The position numbers were made by a program, and so were the translations under genes. A DNA stretch of 64,000 nucleotides from Linnemannia hyalina (taxonomy: Eukaryota > Mortierellomycota > Mortierellomycetes > Mortierellales > Mortierellaceae): the NCBI GenBank assembly GCA_019671135.1, contig JAHRHY010000011.1, positions 1-64,000 on the forward strand. Direction: 5' to 3'. Each line of letters opens with the position of its first letter. Within the stretch, counting starts at the first letter, position 1. This document shows, in pieces, positions 41,601 through 52,000 of the stretch. The notes below the pieces were generated by a model. That model saw only the letters and a list, made by a program, of their open reading frames with translations. It did not search any database and had not been told where the DNA came from.

Positions 41601-42566
41601 AAACAACATCACCGGAGGCGCTTGAGTTCCAACGACAGGTTGCAGATCCGGATGAACCCCAGGCCGGGCGACCTATTGAATGACACGCCTGACCTGTTCC
41701 CCTCGAGGAGTATGTCGGGCCTAGTTCGACCCGAGTACCACTCCTCTGTGACTGGAAGCAGCTTTAGCGGGGCCGAGGATAATTACAGCACGGGACAGAG
41801 CTATTCGGTGAGCACTGAGGATGAGGATCTGAGGCATGGTGGCGCGATGGGAGGACGACAGTCGCGACTTCAGAGGAGGCGCAAGGTTCCGTCTGTCGAG
41901 GAGGAGGAAGACGTTGACGAGGAGGTAGAGCGCGTCAATCAGCAGCGTCGGCGAAGAGAGCGATCGCTGGATAGACGGAAGGAGTCTCGGCGGAGACAGA
42001 GAAGGAACAAAGATCAGGGACGTGGATTTGGACAGGAGCAAGGACCAGGAAAGCGGCAACATGGGGTGCATCCACAGCATTTCAACTTCAAGGCACAGTG
42101 TCAATTGATGTTGACGCCCGAGGTCATGGCGGCATGTATGCTTGAGAATATCTCGGTTGAGGTATGGAAACTGAACCCAAAGCGGCAGACGATGATTGAG
42201 CTTGGATCGGCCAAGCTGCCGCTGCACAAGGTGTTGAGCCGGATCTTGCAAAAGACTGCCGCTGCCTCTGCTTCTGGTGCTGGGCCGCATGGATCTACTC
42301 GCGGCAATTTGTGGGGAGGACCAGGAGGACCACAGGACTCGTATTATGGATCTGGTAGTGCTGCGAGGATGAGAGAGTGGCAGCAACAACAGTGGGGAGG
42401 AGGAGGAGGAGCGCGTGCGGCAGGGACGTTCAAGGAAGGCTGGAGACTGGAACCGTCGTTGTATGATATCCGGTCGAGGCAGGGGACAGTTATTGGGCAA
42501 TTGGACGCGGATGTGTGGATCCTTCCTAGATCTAGATCCGACTCCATGGTCTCCGCGGCCGCGTAG
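38680..42566 (+). CDS. C2CD3-like protein with C2-type domains
   Basis: Two exons (38680-40645 and 40735-42566) join in phase to 1265 residues. Residues about 28-85 (VQRFLAVSLPTVTLTPEF then VQVTIRWWNEDTASSLAVFP) and about 260-350 (AYPVRCSLDQLYRYFLEMT, LEIQITPNLT) look like the split N-terminal C2 domain of C2CD3, a centriole distal-end protein. Between them lies an insert with Gln/Pro-rich sequence. A long low-complexity middle (His8 run at 39835-39860, Arg/Ser and Gln tracts) leads to a second C2-like module near the C terminus (LENISVEVWKLNPKRQTMIE, KLPLHKVL, WRLEPSLYDIRSRQGTVIGQ). Function in a fungus is unknown; a role at the spindle pole is only a guess. Confidence 0.6.
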
Positions 42567-43756
42567 AATACTTATATTTCTTTCACTTGATGACTACATA
42601 TAACACTTAATTTAATAATTATGCGTAATGCTTCTTTTCTATTTCATGAGAACACCATTATCGTCAATAGCCATAGTCATATTGTTATGAACGCAGAGGG
42701 TCGAGAGATACAAGGGTCTTCATGAAGAAATCGACGGTAGTCCACCTCCATCTCCTATATAGCACTCTTTTCTACCTCCCTCTCCATTTCGTTTTCCTCC
42801 CCCCCCCCCCCCCCGACACACACACACCCGAAAGTAATCATTCAATGTCTTGAGCGTTTCCCGTTGTTACTGTTGTCTCTTTTCTTTCTTGAGGAAGGGT
42901 GACGGAGGGTATGAATGCACTGAGATAGTGGCGAGGGAATATTTGGTCATGACCATGAGGACAAAAGACTGTTCGTTGGAGAACGAAAGAACAAGGGCCA
43001 TAAACTCGAGGAGGGCATCGCTGACTCATTGGTCTCTTGTGCGTGTGCCGTGGTGGATAGCCGTCTACTTTGACATTGGCAATGTAGTGGTAGTTGTCTT
43101 TCGTGCCCATCTCGTCTTCGTCATCGCCGTCATAGTCGGGAGACGAGGTCTTGGTCTCTTCGTTAACATAGTCGCTAGCTGGTCCGGTGAAAGTGATGGA
43201 TGCTGCAGGTAGAGAGGATTGCAATGTCAATCCCATGTTTAATCATATAGAGCCTTGATTAGACAAGGGTTAGACGATAATAGAATCAAATGCCTCCTCC
43301 TTGTTCGACGTCATTCGAACAACGACACTTGACGTTGGGCCTCGAAGTGAGCGTCGTGTGTTGGCTGTCCCGCTGGTTTGTGTGTGTTGAAACTACGAAC
43401 ATTCGTCCTAGGAACCACTCTCGAACTGAAAAAACGCCTTTTATTTTTTTGTTTTTTTAATTGACGTCAGATCCTCCACAAATCGTGCCGACGTTCCAGG
43501 CCTGACTAACCCAATCCACTACATACAGGGAAGGGCTGTCAGTGGCTGTCAGCGTTGAAAGAATTGAGCTGTCAGAGGAGGCCGAATGGTTGCACAACTT
43601 GGGTCGCATGAATACCTTGGAACCGAAACGCCACTGATTAGAATGCAAATCTGAGGAACGGTCATGTGACGTATTATCATTTTTTTTTTCTTTCTTTTGG
43701 ACTAAAACTTGATCACGAACACTTCCACCATCAATCAATCAGCCAAGCAGCACAGA
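42567..43756. other. Intergenic region with a poly(C) run
   Basis: A run of 16 C (42799-42814) is followed by (CA)n. A minus-strand frame at 42838-43236 (132 codons, MGLTLQSSLPAASITFTGPA then acidic DDEDEMG) is the only candidate gene. It has no recognised domain and I keep it as unproven. The rest is likely the upstream region of the gene at 43757. Confidence 0.4.
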
Positions 43757-45213
43757 ATGTCGGTGTCGCTCCCAGGAAGGAAGTTGTACAGGGTGAATGT
43801 CCATGTAGACTGTCACCAGCCAGAAAAAATCTCCGCCGATGTACGCGCTCGGGATCTGATCAAGTTCCTCGTCCTAGTCAAACCTGAGGACAAGGTCTCC
43901 AGTCTCAAAAAGGACGTAGTCAAGGAGCTCAAATCCTTTCCCGGCTCGTAAGACCTTCTCTCTATTTTTTCTCTTTCTCTCTCTTATATCGATCCCTATA
44001 CAACTTGCGTTTATTTTGACAATTAACACATCTTGCCTTTTCATGACCACTCTCTTTTAGCAAGGGATTTATAGTCAAGGGATTTCAGACGGAGCGCAAG
44101 TTCGATATGCACGAAGACCAGACGCTATACCACGTGGTTGACGATGACTCGATTGTGAACGTTGTGGGACACAAGGGACCCTCAGACACGACAGACCCAA
44201 AGGAGACCAAACCCAAAGCTGCCATAGCTGTCAAGCCCGCCAAGGAGACCAACAACACCAACTCTCCTTCCACCATCAAGAAGGTTACAGCAGTGACACC
44301 GGCGACGCCAGCCAAGAAGGATGAGAAGAAAGAGGTGGTAGCAATCGAGGTAAAGGAAAAGGCCATGACCAAGCAGGATAAGGTCAAGGAACCTAAGGCC
44401 ACTGGGAACAAGAAGAAGGCAAAGACGGCTGCCGGGTTGGAAGCCAACACGGAGGGTGGCGAGCAGGCAAAGGAGGTCGTCGAGCAGGATAAGCAGGTCA
44501 AGGAATCTTCCATCAAAGAGGCCAAGACTGGAGCCAAGAGAGAGGGCGACAAGCAGATCATGAAGGACGGCAACAACAAGAAGGACAAGACGGAAGCAAA
44601 GAAGGTAGACAAGCCAGTCACCACGATTGAGGCCAAGAAGGAGGAGAAGTCAGCACTCAAGAATGAGGCCAAGAAGGAGAAGCGTGCAGCCAAGACGGAG
44701 GCCAAGAAGGAGGCCAAACCGGCAGCAACTAAGAAGGACGGCATCAAGGAAGTCAAGCCAGCAGCAGCCAGTAGGGACGACATCAAGGAGGCCAAGCCAG
44801 CAACCAAGAAAGCCAAGACGGAAGTCAAGTCAACTGACAAGTCAACCGACAAGCCAGCAGACAAGCCAGAAGCCAAGTCAGACGTCAAGCCCGTGCCTAA
44901 GAAGGAGACCTCCAAGAAAGCAGGGACAACGGAAGCCAAGCCAGTAGCCAACGAGGCCAAGAAGGAGGGCACGAAGGCCAAGAACGCGGCGAAGAAGGAG
45001 GAAAAGGAAGAAAAGGCAGAGAGCGAGGCTAACGGAAGCAACACCGCCATCACCACCAATGCCGCAAAGGCTCCCTCCAAGAAGCGCAAGAACGCCGAGA
45101 CTGCCGCCCCAGCTGCCACCGGTGATGCTACGACGGATGCTGGTGTGGTCAAGAAGAACAAGCGGAAGAAGGCTCGCCTCGCTGCAGCGGCCTCCATCGC
45201 CGCCACCAACTAA
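43757..45213 (+). CDS. Lys/Ala/Glu-rich protein with possible coilin-like N terminus
   Basis: Exons 43757-43947 and 44061-45213 join in phase to 447 residues. Residues 1-100 are folded-looking: FLVLVKPEDKVSSLKKDVVK, then GFIVKGFQTERKFDMHEDQT and VDDDSIVNVVG. Its pattern (a D/E-K-V then L..D then D-D-x-V-x-V ending) is like the ubiquitin-like N terminus of coilin. From about 110 to the end it is a highly charged repeat of K-A-x-K-K-E units (EAKKEAKPAATKKD and similar) with a basic end (KKNKRKKARLAA) that could be a nuclear or nucleolar signal. A nuclear-body role is inference; the tail alone resembles many unrelated proteins. Confidence 0.55.
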
Positions 45214-45384
45214 ATCATTATTTCCTTCATGTTTTAAGCTCCTCACTGCGGACCAAAATAAAGAAACGCATAAAAATCTAGCCGCCTGTGGTTAACTACC
45301 ACTATTATTACACATACGTACCAGGTGTCTCTCTCAAAAACAGTTCAGATGTTACAGAATTGTTTATTTGGGTGCGCGCTCTCA

Positions 45385-47533
45385 CTATTCTTGCTTAGCG
45401 CGCTTGATAGACCGACTTTCATGACCACCATCAGTCGTAGTTGCAGTGGTGGTTCCCTCTTCCACTCCCTCAACCGCCTCATCGGCGATGTCTCCTACAG
45501 CGGCAGCAGCAGCAACAGGGGCAGGTGAGGAGGTGGCGCTCTCAGCCTCCTCGCGTGCACGCTTCAACTTTTTGGCCTCGGCATTCTTCTTTTCCATGGC
45601 GAGACGCTCACGCTTGGTCAAGGCGGCTTGGACAGGCTGATCGATCACCTTGGTGGCGGTCAAGAGAGATCCTCCTGTACCCCAGGTCGACATCTCGGGA
45701 TGTGTGCGGCCAGGCAAGACCTGTGATTTCCTGAGCCAGCTCTCGGTGAGTTGAGGGGCCAAAAGATCGGGACATCTCCTCATCCAGGTGCTGGTCTCCA
45801 AAAGTGCCTCCTTGGTGCCGTGGTAGACAATGACGGGTCTTGATCCAGCAACGTAAGGCAACAGCTTTTCGAGAATTGATTCTGGCTGGTACTGCGAAGC
45901 GACAATCAGGGCGTCAAAATTGCCTTCGAAGAGAATCTTGCGTGATTCCTCCACAATGTTGTACGCCTTCAGGCGTCTGTGGTATCCCTCCAGGTCCTTT
46001 CCTGTCAGTTGTGTCACATCCTGCATCTCATCTGGTGTCTCTATTATCGCCATGATAATTCGTGTATAGGTTGGTCAGCCCTCATGTTGACTCGAACCTC
46101 AAGTTCAGTCAATGTGTTGCCTTTGCAGATATTAGTGTCCAATGCGACTTACTCTCATCGGCTGGGCGGTGGATGCGGAGCCAGGAAAGGACCTTGATAG
46201 TGTCGAGGGTCTCTTGGTTAAAGTTCATGTACTTGACAATGTCGTAGTGAGGGTTGTCGCCATCATACAGACCAAGAATAGTTCCCTTGCCTAACAATGA
46301 TATGAATAAGTAATTCAGTTAAGGTGAGAACGCCCATTCAAGTAGTGCTAGTGGTTGTCGTTGAGCAACCGTTAGCGAATCTTTGAGAACATGCTTCCCT
46401 ACCTCCCATGCGCTCTGCGAGTGCAGAGACGATCATGCCCTGAGTGTCGTCGACGACCAAGAGCTTACAACCAGAATGGACATTCGAGTATGAGAGTAGC
46501 TGGGAGAGGGTGTCCATGCGGATGTCTCTGATCTTTGAGGGATTCTTGACGTAAAAGTATTCGTTGACGGAGTAGGCGGTGGGCTTGATGGGGGTGAAGA
46601 CCTTGTGGAACTTTTTGCCCTTCTTTTGTAGGTACTTTGCCTGCGAGTAAGCGGTCTTTTTGTCGAACGTTGCGTGGCTCTCCTTCAGCTTGTTCACGAT
46701 TTCCTGTTGGAGTGGAGTGTATGCAAAAAGAAGAGTGTTACTGCGAGATTCTTGCACTAGAGAATGAACGCTATAATCCGTGATGACGTTCCCTTCTTGT
46801 ACGGTCCATTTACAGCTGCTTTAGCTCAAAACATCCTGAACAGATCGATCCATGATCTGCCTGCTTTTTCCCAGTCCGTGTATGCTGTTCTTCCTCCCTG
46901 GCCATGCGTTGCTGATATTGTCGCCATTTCCTGTTTTTAAAGAGTTGATGTCCATGGTCATTACGGTAAAGAGTGAAAGAGTACCTCGCCAGTAAGCTCG
47001 CCTTTGAGTCCTTCCGACTTCAATGCTTTGATGTCATCAAGAGTAAGCTTTTGGGAAGTGGGATCGTCGACAATCTCGCGGTTATTGTTGGCGGTCTCCT
47101 CGACTTCGCTGATACCCTCTGGGTGGTACACACGGGTCTTGCTGTCACGATCGTAGATCTCGTACGAGTTTCCCCATGCGTGCCCGATAATGTCGTTCGC
47201 CTTGAACGTTCCAAACTTTCCCAACGACACCGAGCTACATATCGTTAAATCGGAATTAGCTTGGGTATTAGTTCTTTTCATCCTCTGTTGATATATCTCT
47301 CCTTTTCTCTCTCCTTATACTCGTAAAAATTCATGTTGCAAGCCTTTGTTTCCTTCGTAAATATTATTGTACTGACTCGTGAGGAAAAAAAAAAAAAAAA
47401 AAAAAAAAGGAAAGAGGCTAGCTGAATCATACCTGCCAGCCTTGAGGACGATGCACTTGACGTTGTCGCTTGGCATCTTAATGAAGACATGTTCTCCTGC
47501 GTTGATGATGTCCGTTGGGTTGAGTGCCGCCAT
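45385..47533 (-). CDS. TRM6: tRNA (adenine(58)-N1)-methyltransferase non-catalytic subunit Trm6/Gcd10
   Basis: Exons (minus): 47433-47533, 46985-47234, 46403-46703, 46153-46290, 45385-46040; they join in phase to 481 residues. It starts MAALNPTDIINAGEHVFIKM at the ATG at 47533. Family blocks are LGKFGTFKANDIIGHAWG, HKVFTPIKPTAYSVNEYFYV, IRDIRMDTLSQLLSYSNV and GCKLLVVDDTQGMIVSALAE, then IVASQYQPESILEKLLPYVA and PVIVYHGTKEAL. As in other Trm6 proteins it pairs with the catalytic Trm61 and binds tRNA for m1A58 formation, including initiator tRNA. The C-terminal ~60 residues (KRERLAMEKKNAEAKKLKRA) are a basic coiled coil. It converges on the gene at 43757-45213, with 171 bp between. Confidence 0.93.
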
Positions 47534-47891
47534 TGTTGTCGTATGCTTTGGTGGGGTATGGGATGTTGGACTATGAGTGCTTCCTTGTCTCCAAAAAAAG
47601 AAAAAGAAACATCATTGTTTAGTAAAAAGGACTGTCTTTGTCCTTCGCGTGCCATTGTGATTAAGGGTCGTTTATTCATCTCGAGGCGAATAAGAATGGA
47701 GGCTTGGCCCAGGGAGGCACAGTTGGGCGATGCATTTCTTGAGATATGCGAGCATCGGACACAACACACAGACAACACACGCAAGTCAGATCTGACCCTT
47801 CTTTCTTTTTTATCCTGTTGTCTCTGTCTCTTTCACTTTCTCCCCTGCTCTCCCGATCCCGATCCGCAGTCGCCTGGTTCTTTTTCCTCAA

Positions 47892-47969
47892 TGCTGTTGT
47901 TGTTGTTGTTGTTGTTGTTGTTGCTGTTGTTGTTGTTGTTGTTGTTGTTGTTGCTGTTGTTGTTGTTGC
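47892..47969. repeat. (GTT)n trinucleotide repeat
   Basis: About 25 GTT units with two GCT interruptions. The minus-strand reading is poly-Asn or poly-Gln and the plus reading poly-Val; neither is a credible gene. Confidence 0.9.
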
Positions 47970-48343
47970 CATGGATGGGGAGGGGGGTGCTCAATAAGGG
48001 TTGTCCTGTCAAAGTATGCAACTGTTCGTTCTGTAACATGAATAAGAGTCTTTTTCGTGTTCTTCTTCTTTCGCTCTTGCTCTTCTCCCTTCTTCCCACG
48101 CTGTCTGTTTAATGTCTTTTTCTTGCTCTTGTTTCTTTCTTTCCTTATCGTTTTCCATTTCTTCTTTCCCAACACATCTACATCTACCTACATTCTCCAT
48201 TCTCCATCCTCACTCCTCTCTGCGACCTTCATTCCCTCTCCTTTTTCTCTCCTAGTCATATCAATTGCTCTATTCAAACGCTTTCTTATTCCTTCTCACC
48301 TTTTCCTCAAGCACAGTCAGATATAGACGTTTCTACAGAAGCA

Positions 48344-48580
48344 TTGGTATCCTCAGAGAATGGAAAACAACCCAGGGCAGTGAAGACACCTGTCATGGAT
48401 CATTCTCCACTCCCGATTGATACGAGAAAACGCGTATTGCCATCAATTGAGCAGTGCATCCAGCAGGCAAGGCTTAGGAGAGTAGGAGAGTCGAGGCGCA
48501 CACTAGCACAGGCAAGAAAAGCAGCGCTAGTGCTTGATCAAGCTAGGCTCGTTTTGAGGTGTTTATCTGCTATGAGATGA
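48344..48580 (+). CDS. Possible small basic protein or exon (78 aa)
   Basis: An open frame with natural composition (PIDTRKRVLPSIEQCIQQAR and RTLAQARKAALVLDQARLVL, helical and basic). The frame is open farther upstream (SQIDVSTEAL), so this could be an exon or a small gene between TRM6 and the kinase. The listed start codon is not certain. No family was recognised. Confidence 0.3.
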   Translation: MVSSENGKQPRAVKTPVMDHSPLPIDTRKRVLPSIEQCIQQARLRRVGESRRTLAQARKAALVLDQARLVLRCLSAMR

Positions 48581-49020
48581 CATATGGGGTTTTTGTGACA
48601 GTCGATGTGTCCTGACTGTAGAGTGACAGTATAACCCCCTCATAATTGTCTTGTTGTCGCGTCGTCGTCTTTGTCTCTTTTTCTTTTTTTTTTCTTTGTT
48701 ATCCCTGCACTCTGCTGTCCCTCTCACCCTCTCCCTCTCTCCCTTTCCGATCTTGAATCCAATCGATGCCGTTGTCGGAACTGTAGCAAGTAAGCCCCAC
48801 CCACTCGCAAGGAATTCCTAGGACTAAAGAAGCTCTTTTGTTGATCCCTTTTTCTCTTTCTTCTCTCTTCCCTTTTTCATTATTTATTTATCCGTCCCTT
48901 CCCTTCCCTTCCCTTCCCTTCCCTACCACCCTCCTCCAACAGTAATAATAATACCTCTGCATATCACTTCTTGCTCCCTATACCTCTGTCTTCATCCCAC
49001 CTGTACAAAAAACACTGGCC

Positions 49021-52000
49021 ATGCAGCAGCACCAGCAGCAACAACAACAACAGTTCCCTCATACTTCCACCCCTCACTCCCCTCGCTCCACACCCTCACC
49101 AACCCACGGCAACAGCACCACCAATACCAACACCAACAACACCAACAAATCAAACACTCCCACCCTCTCCGCCCTTCCTTCTCTCCCTTTTCTTGCTTCT
49201 ACTTTTACCTTTACCTCCTCTTCTTCCTCTTCTTCGTCTTCTGACTTGCTGCTGCATTCCTATTCTGCCCATTCATTCTCAGCCTCACCCAACAACGCTC
49301 CTCTCCGTGGCCTGCACAATAACAACAATAGCTATATTAGCAACACCAACAACAACAACAACGACGACGACAAGCACAAACACATCAACAACAACCACCA
49401 TGTCTCGCACCATGTAAACTATTATTATTTGTCATTAAGAACAAGGGTGTTGAGTGTGTGCTCACACCGTTTGCACCACCACGGCAAAAATGTCCTATTT
49501 TATTAACTCTTTTTTTTTTTTTTTTTTTTTTTTTCCTTCCCTTTTTTTCCCCTCCCTCACCTCACCTGTCACTCCATGTCTCTTTCCTTTACGTCCTTCC
49601 CCTTCACGGCTCACTGTCCATCTCTCTTCACTCCCCGACCCATCCATCATTCCCTTCACTCGCTCCATCACACACAATACATTGTATAGCGCCCAGTCGC
49701 TTTAGATCATCAGCAACAATTACAACCACAACCTGCTCCTTCCTCCTTGTCCTCGTACTCGTCCACCGCACCACCCCAACCACTACAATTGCAGCAGCAA
49801 CCATCCATCAGCAACAGCAGCAACAACCCCTTCACACCACCAACAGTCTCCATGGTCGCCCAGACGCCTGATCCTGCATTCCCCCCTGTCCAGGAACTGT
49901 CGCTGACCGTCAGCGCAGATATAGAGATCCACCGCCTCTGGAAGACCATCACCGAGATCCTCTCCCAGCGGTTTCACGCCACCCGCATCACCCTCTGTCT
50001 ACCTCAGGATCCCACGGCCGTCTCGTCCTCGATCGAAAACAACCTCCATCAGAGCCGTCCTTGGGGTCTCAAGGCCCACTGGGACTACAAGTATCACTTC
50101 CTGGATGAAAACACTGTTACGCCCAAAGACGAATTTGCACACCACCACCACCGACTCCAGAAAAGCGCGACACCGGCTTCTCAAGATAGCAACCCAGCAG
50201 CGCATCTACATCATCCTCATCCCCATCAGAGCCCTCGTATCTCCCTCTCGTCGCTACCTCTCCCTTCGTCGTCATCGTCGTCATTCTCCTCCTCCCCCTC
50301 TTCCACATCTTCCTCCTTCTCCAGGAGGCGAGCAGCACAAGCTCACAACAACCGGAGTAATAATCTCAACAACCATAACAACAACAGCAACAATCCTAAC
50401 CCAAGCAACAATCCTAACACCAGCAACAATACTAGCACAAACAGCAATAACCACCCCGTCTCCAAGGACACCTCGCCCAACAGCGACCACCACGACCTCC
50501 TCTCCCCCCATGACGACATTTCCTCTCCTACAGCAAGCAGCAGCAACAACAACAACAACAAAAACAACAAAAACACCAACAGTGCCACGACTAGCGCGCA
50601 TAGCTACAACAATATCCGAAGCAACAACTCCTCTTCTTCCAGTCGTCACCATGTACGCCTCGAATTCACGGCACACGAGCCCCCCTCTTCCTCCTCATCC
50701 CTCGACTATATCCCCGACAGCAAGGACTATCACGGCGACTATTGGAGCATTCACGCGCCGCTCGATGCCGGATACTCGTCATCAGCCTCAAGCGCCTCCT
50801 CCTACTCGTCCTCGAGCAGTTCAGCCATCAAACACTCGCGGTCATCCCATCTCAGAGCCTACGGCATCCACTCCAACGGCACAGAATGCTTTTCCAACCT
50901 CCAATCGCTCGAATACGACCCTGAACCCCTCCTGAACGAGCACACGATCGACAGCATCCTCCGCGCAGGGAAAACTGTTGTCCTCACCCGAGAGTACGTC
51001 GGCTCAAAAGCTAGCCGGAGGAGAAGTCACAAGGCCCGCCCGCCATTCCTCACCGATGACGACGACGACGACGATGAGTCTTCCTATACCGACACTGATC
51101 CAACAACAACAGCTAGACGAATGAATGGAGTGGAGATCGAGGTCGGCGGCGCTGTCAAAGCTCTTGGTCTACGAAATAGCACCTCTGCGGCCACCTCGGG
51201 CTTTGAAAACGATGCTGGTTCAGGTATGGCCTTGTGAAGGAGATGACAAGAGATGACGGTCATTGTTCATTGTTGTTGTTGCTTTTGTTGTTATTCGAGT
51301 AGGAGGATTATGACAGAATTGAGCGATGGAGGCGAGGAAAGAAGACTGACGGTCTCAGACACACAGACAACCAAGAAAAAGGAGAGCAATTGATACCGCA
51401 CATGCACACACAGACAGAGGACACACATGCACAAAAGGGCAGACAATACGTCAAAACAAACAACATCGTCATCGTCACCGATGGTTGAGCAAACACTCCT
51501 TTTTTTCTTTGTACCCCACATACACATATGCTGCCGCAACCGTGCATAATTGAAAGCAACAAACACCACTCCATCCTGCGCTTTCACATACCCACTCACA
51601 CCGCGAAACGCCACCACCACCATTCGTCATTACAAAGCATACCGTATCCGCTGACCACAAGGACAGCACGGAGTAAAGGCGAGAAGAAATAACGCAATCG
51701 AAAAAAGGCTACATCATCCAGGGGAGGACAGGACACCGGATTACATTACCTGAAACAGGCAAACGATATCGACGCAGGATAGAGTGATGTTGACAGACAA
51801 AACGAAAAACATGCAAGAATAAAAAGGGATGCGCGACAAAAACACTGTTACTGACCGACATAATCGACGTTTTTTTTCTCTTCTCTCCCTCTCTCTTGTC
51901 ATGTTGTAGACATGGATTCGAGCTCATCTCGTTACGACTCTGAGGGATCGTATTTTCCTCCTGTCGAGTCGGCCATGTCAGGAGCATTCAGCAACGCAGC

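Larger units (their letters stand above)
47534..49020. other. Divergent intergenic region between TRM6 and the kinase gene
   Basis: It contains (GTT)n at 47892-47969 and five copies of TTCCC near 48895-48925, and is pyrimidine-rich before the kinase start. One small plus frame (48344-48580) is listed separately. No other gene. Confidence 0.55.

Noticed and set aside
42838..43236. 132-codon minus-strand frame
   Set aside because: No recognised motif and no splice partner; kept only as a note in the intergenic entry.
44085..45209. 374-codon minus-strand frame opposite the Lys-rich gene
   Set aside because: It is the complement of K/A/E codon repeats, giving a Leu/Ala/Ser-rich shadow. The plus strand has a spliced, phased gene.
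49747..49851. Kinase start at 49747
   Set aside because: That codon is TTG. The frame is open back to 49690, where an acceptor joins in phase with an exon starting at the ATG at 49021.
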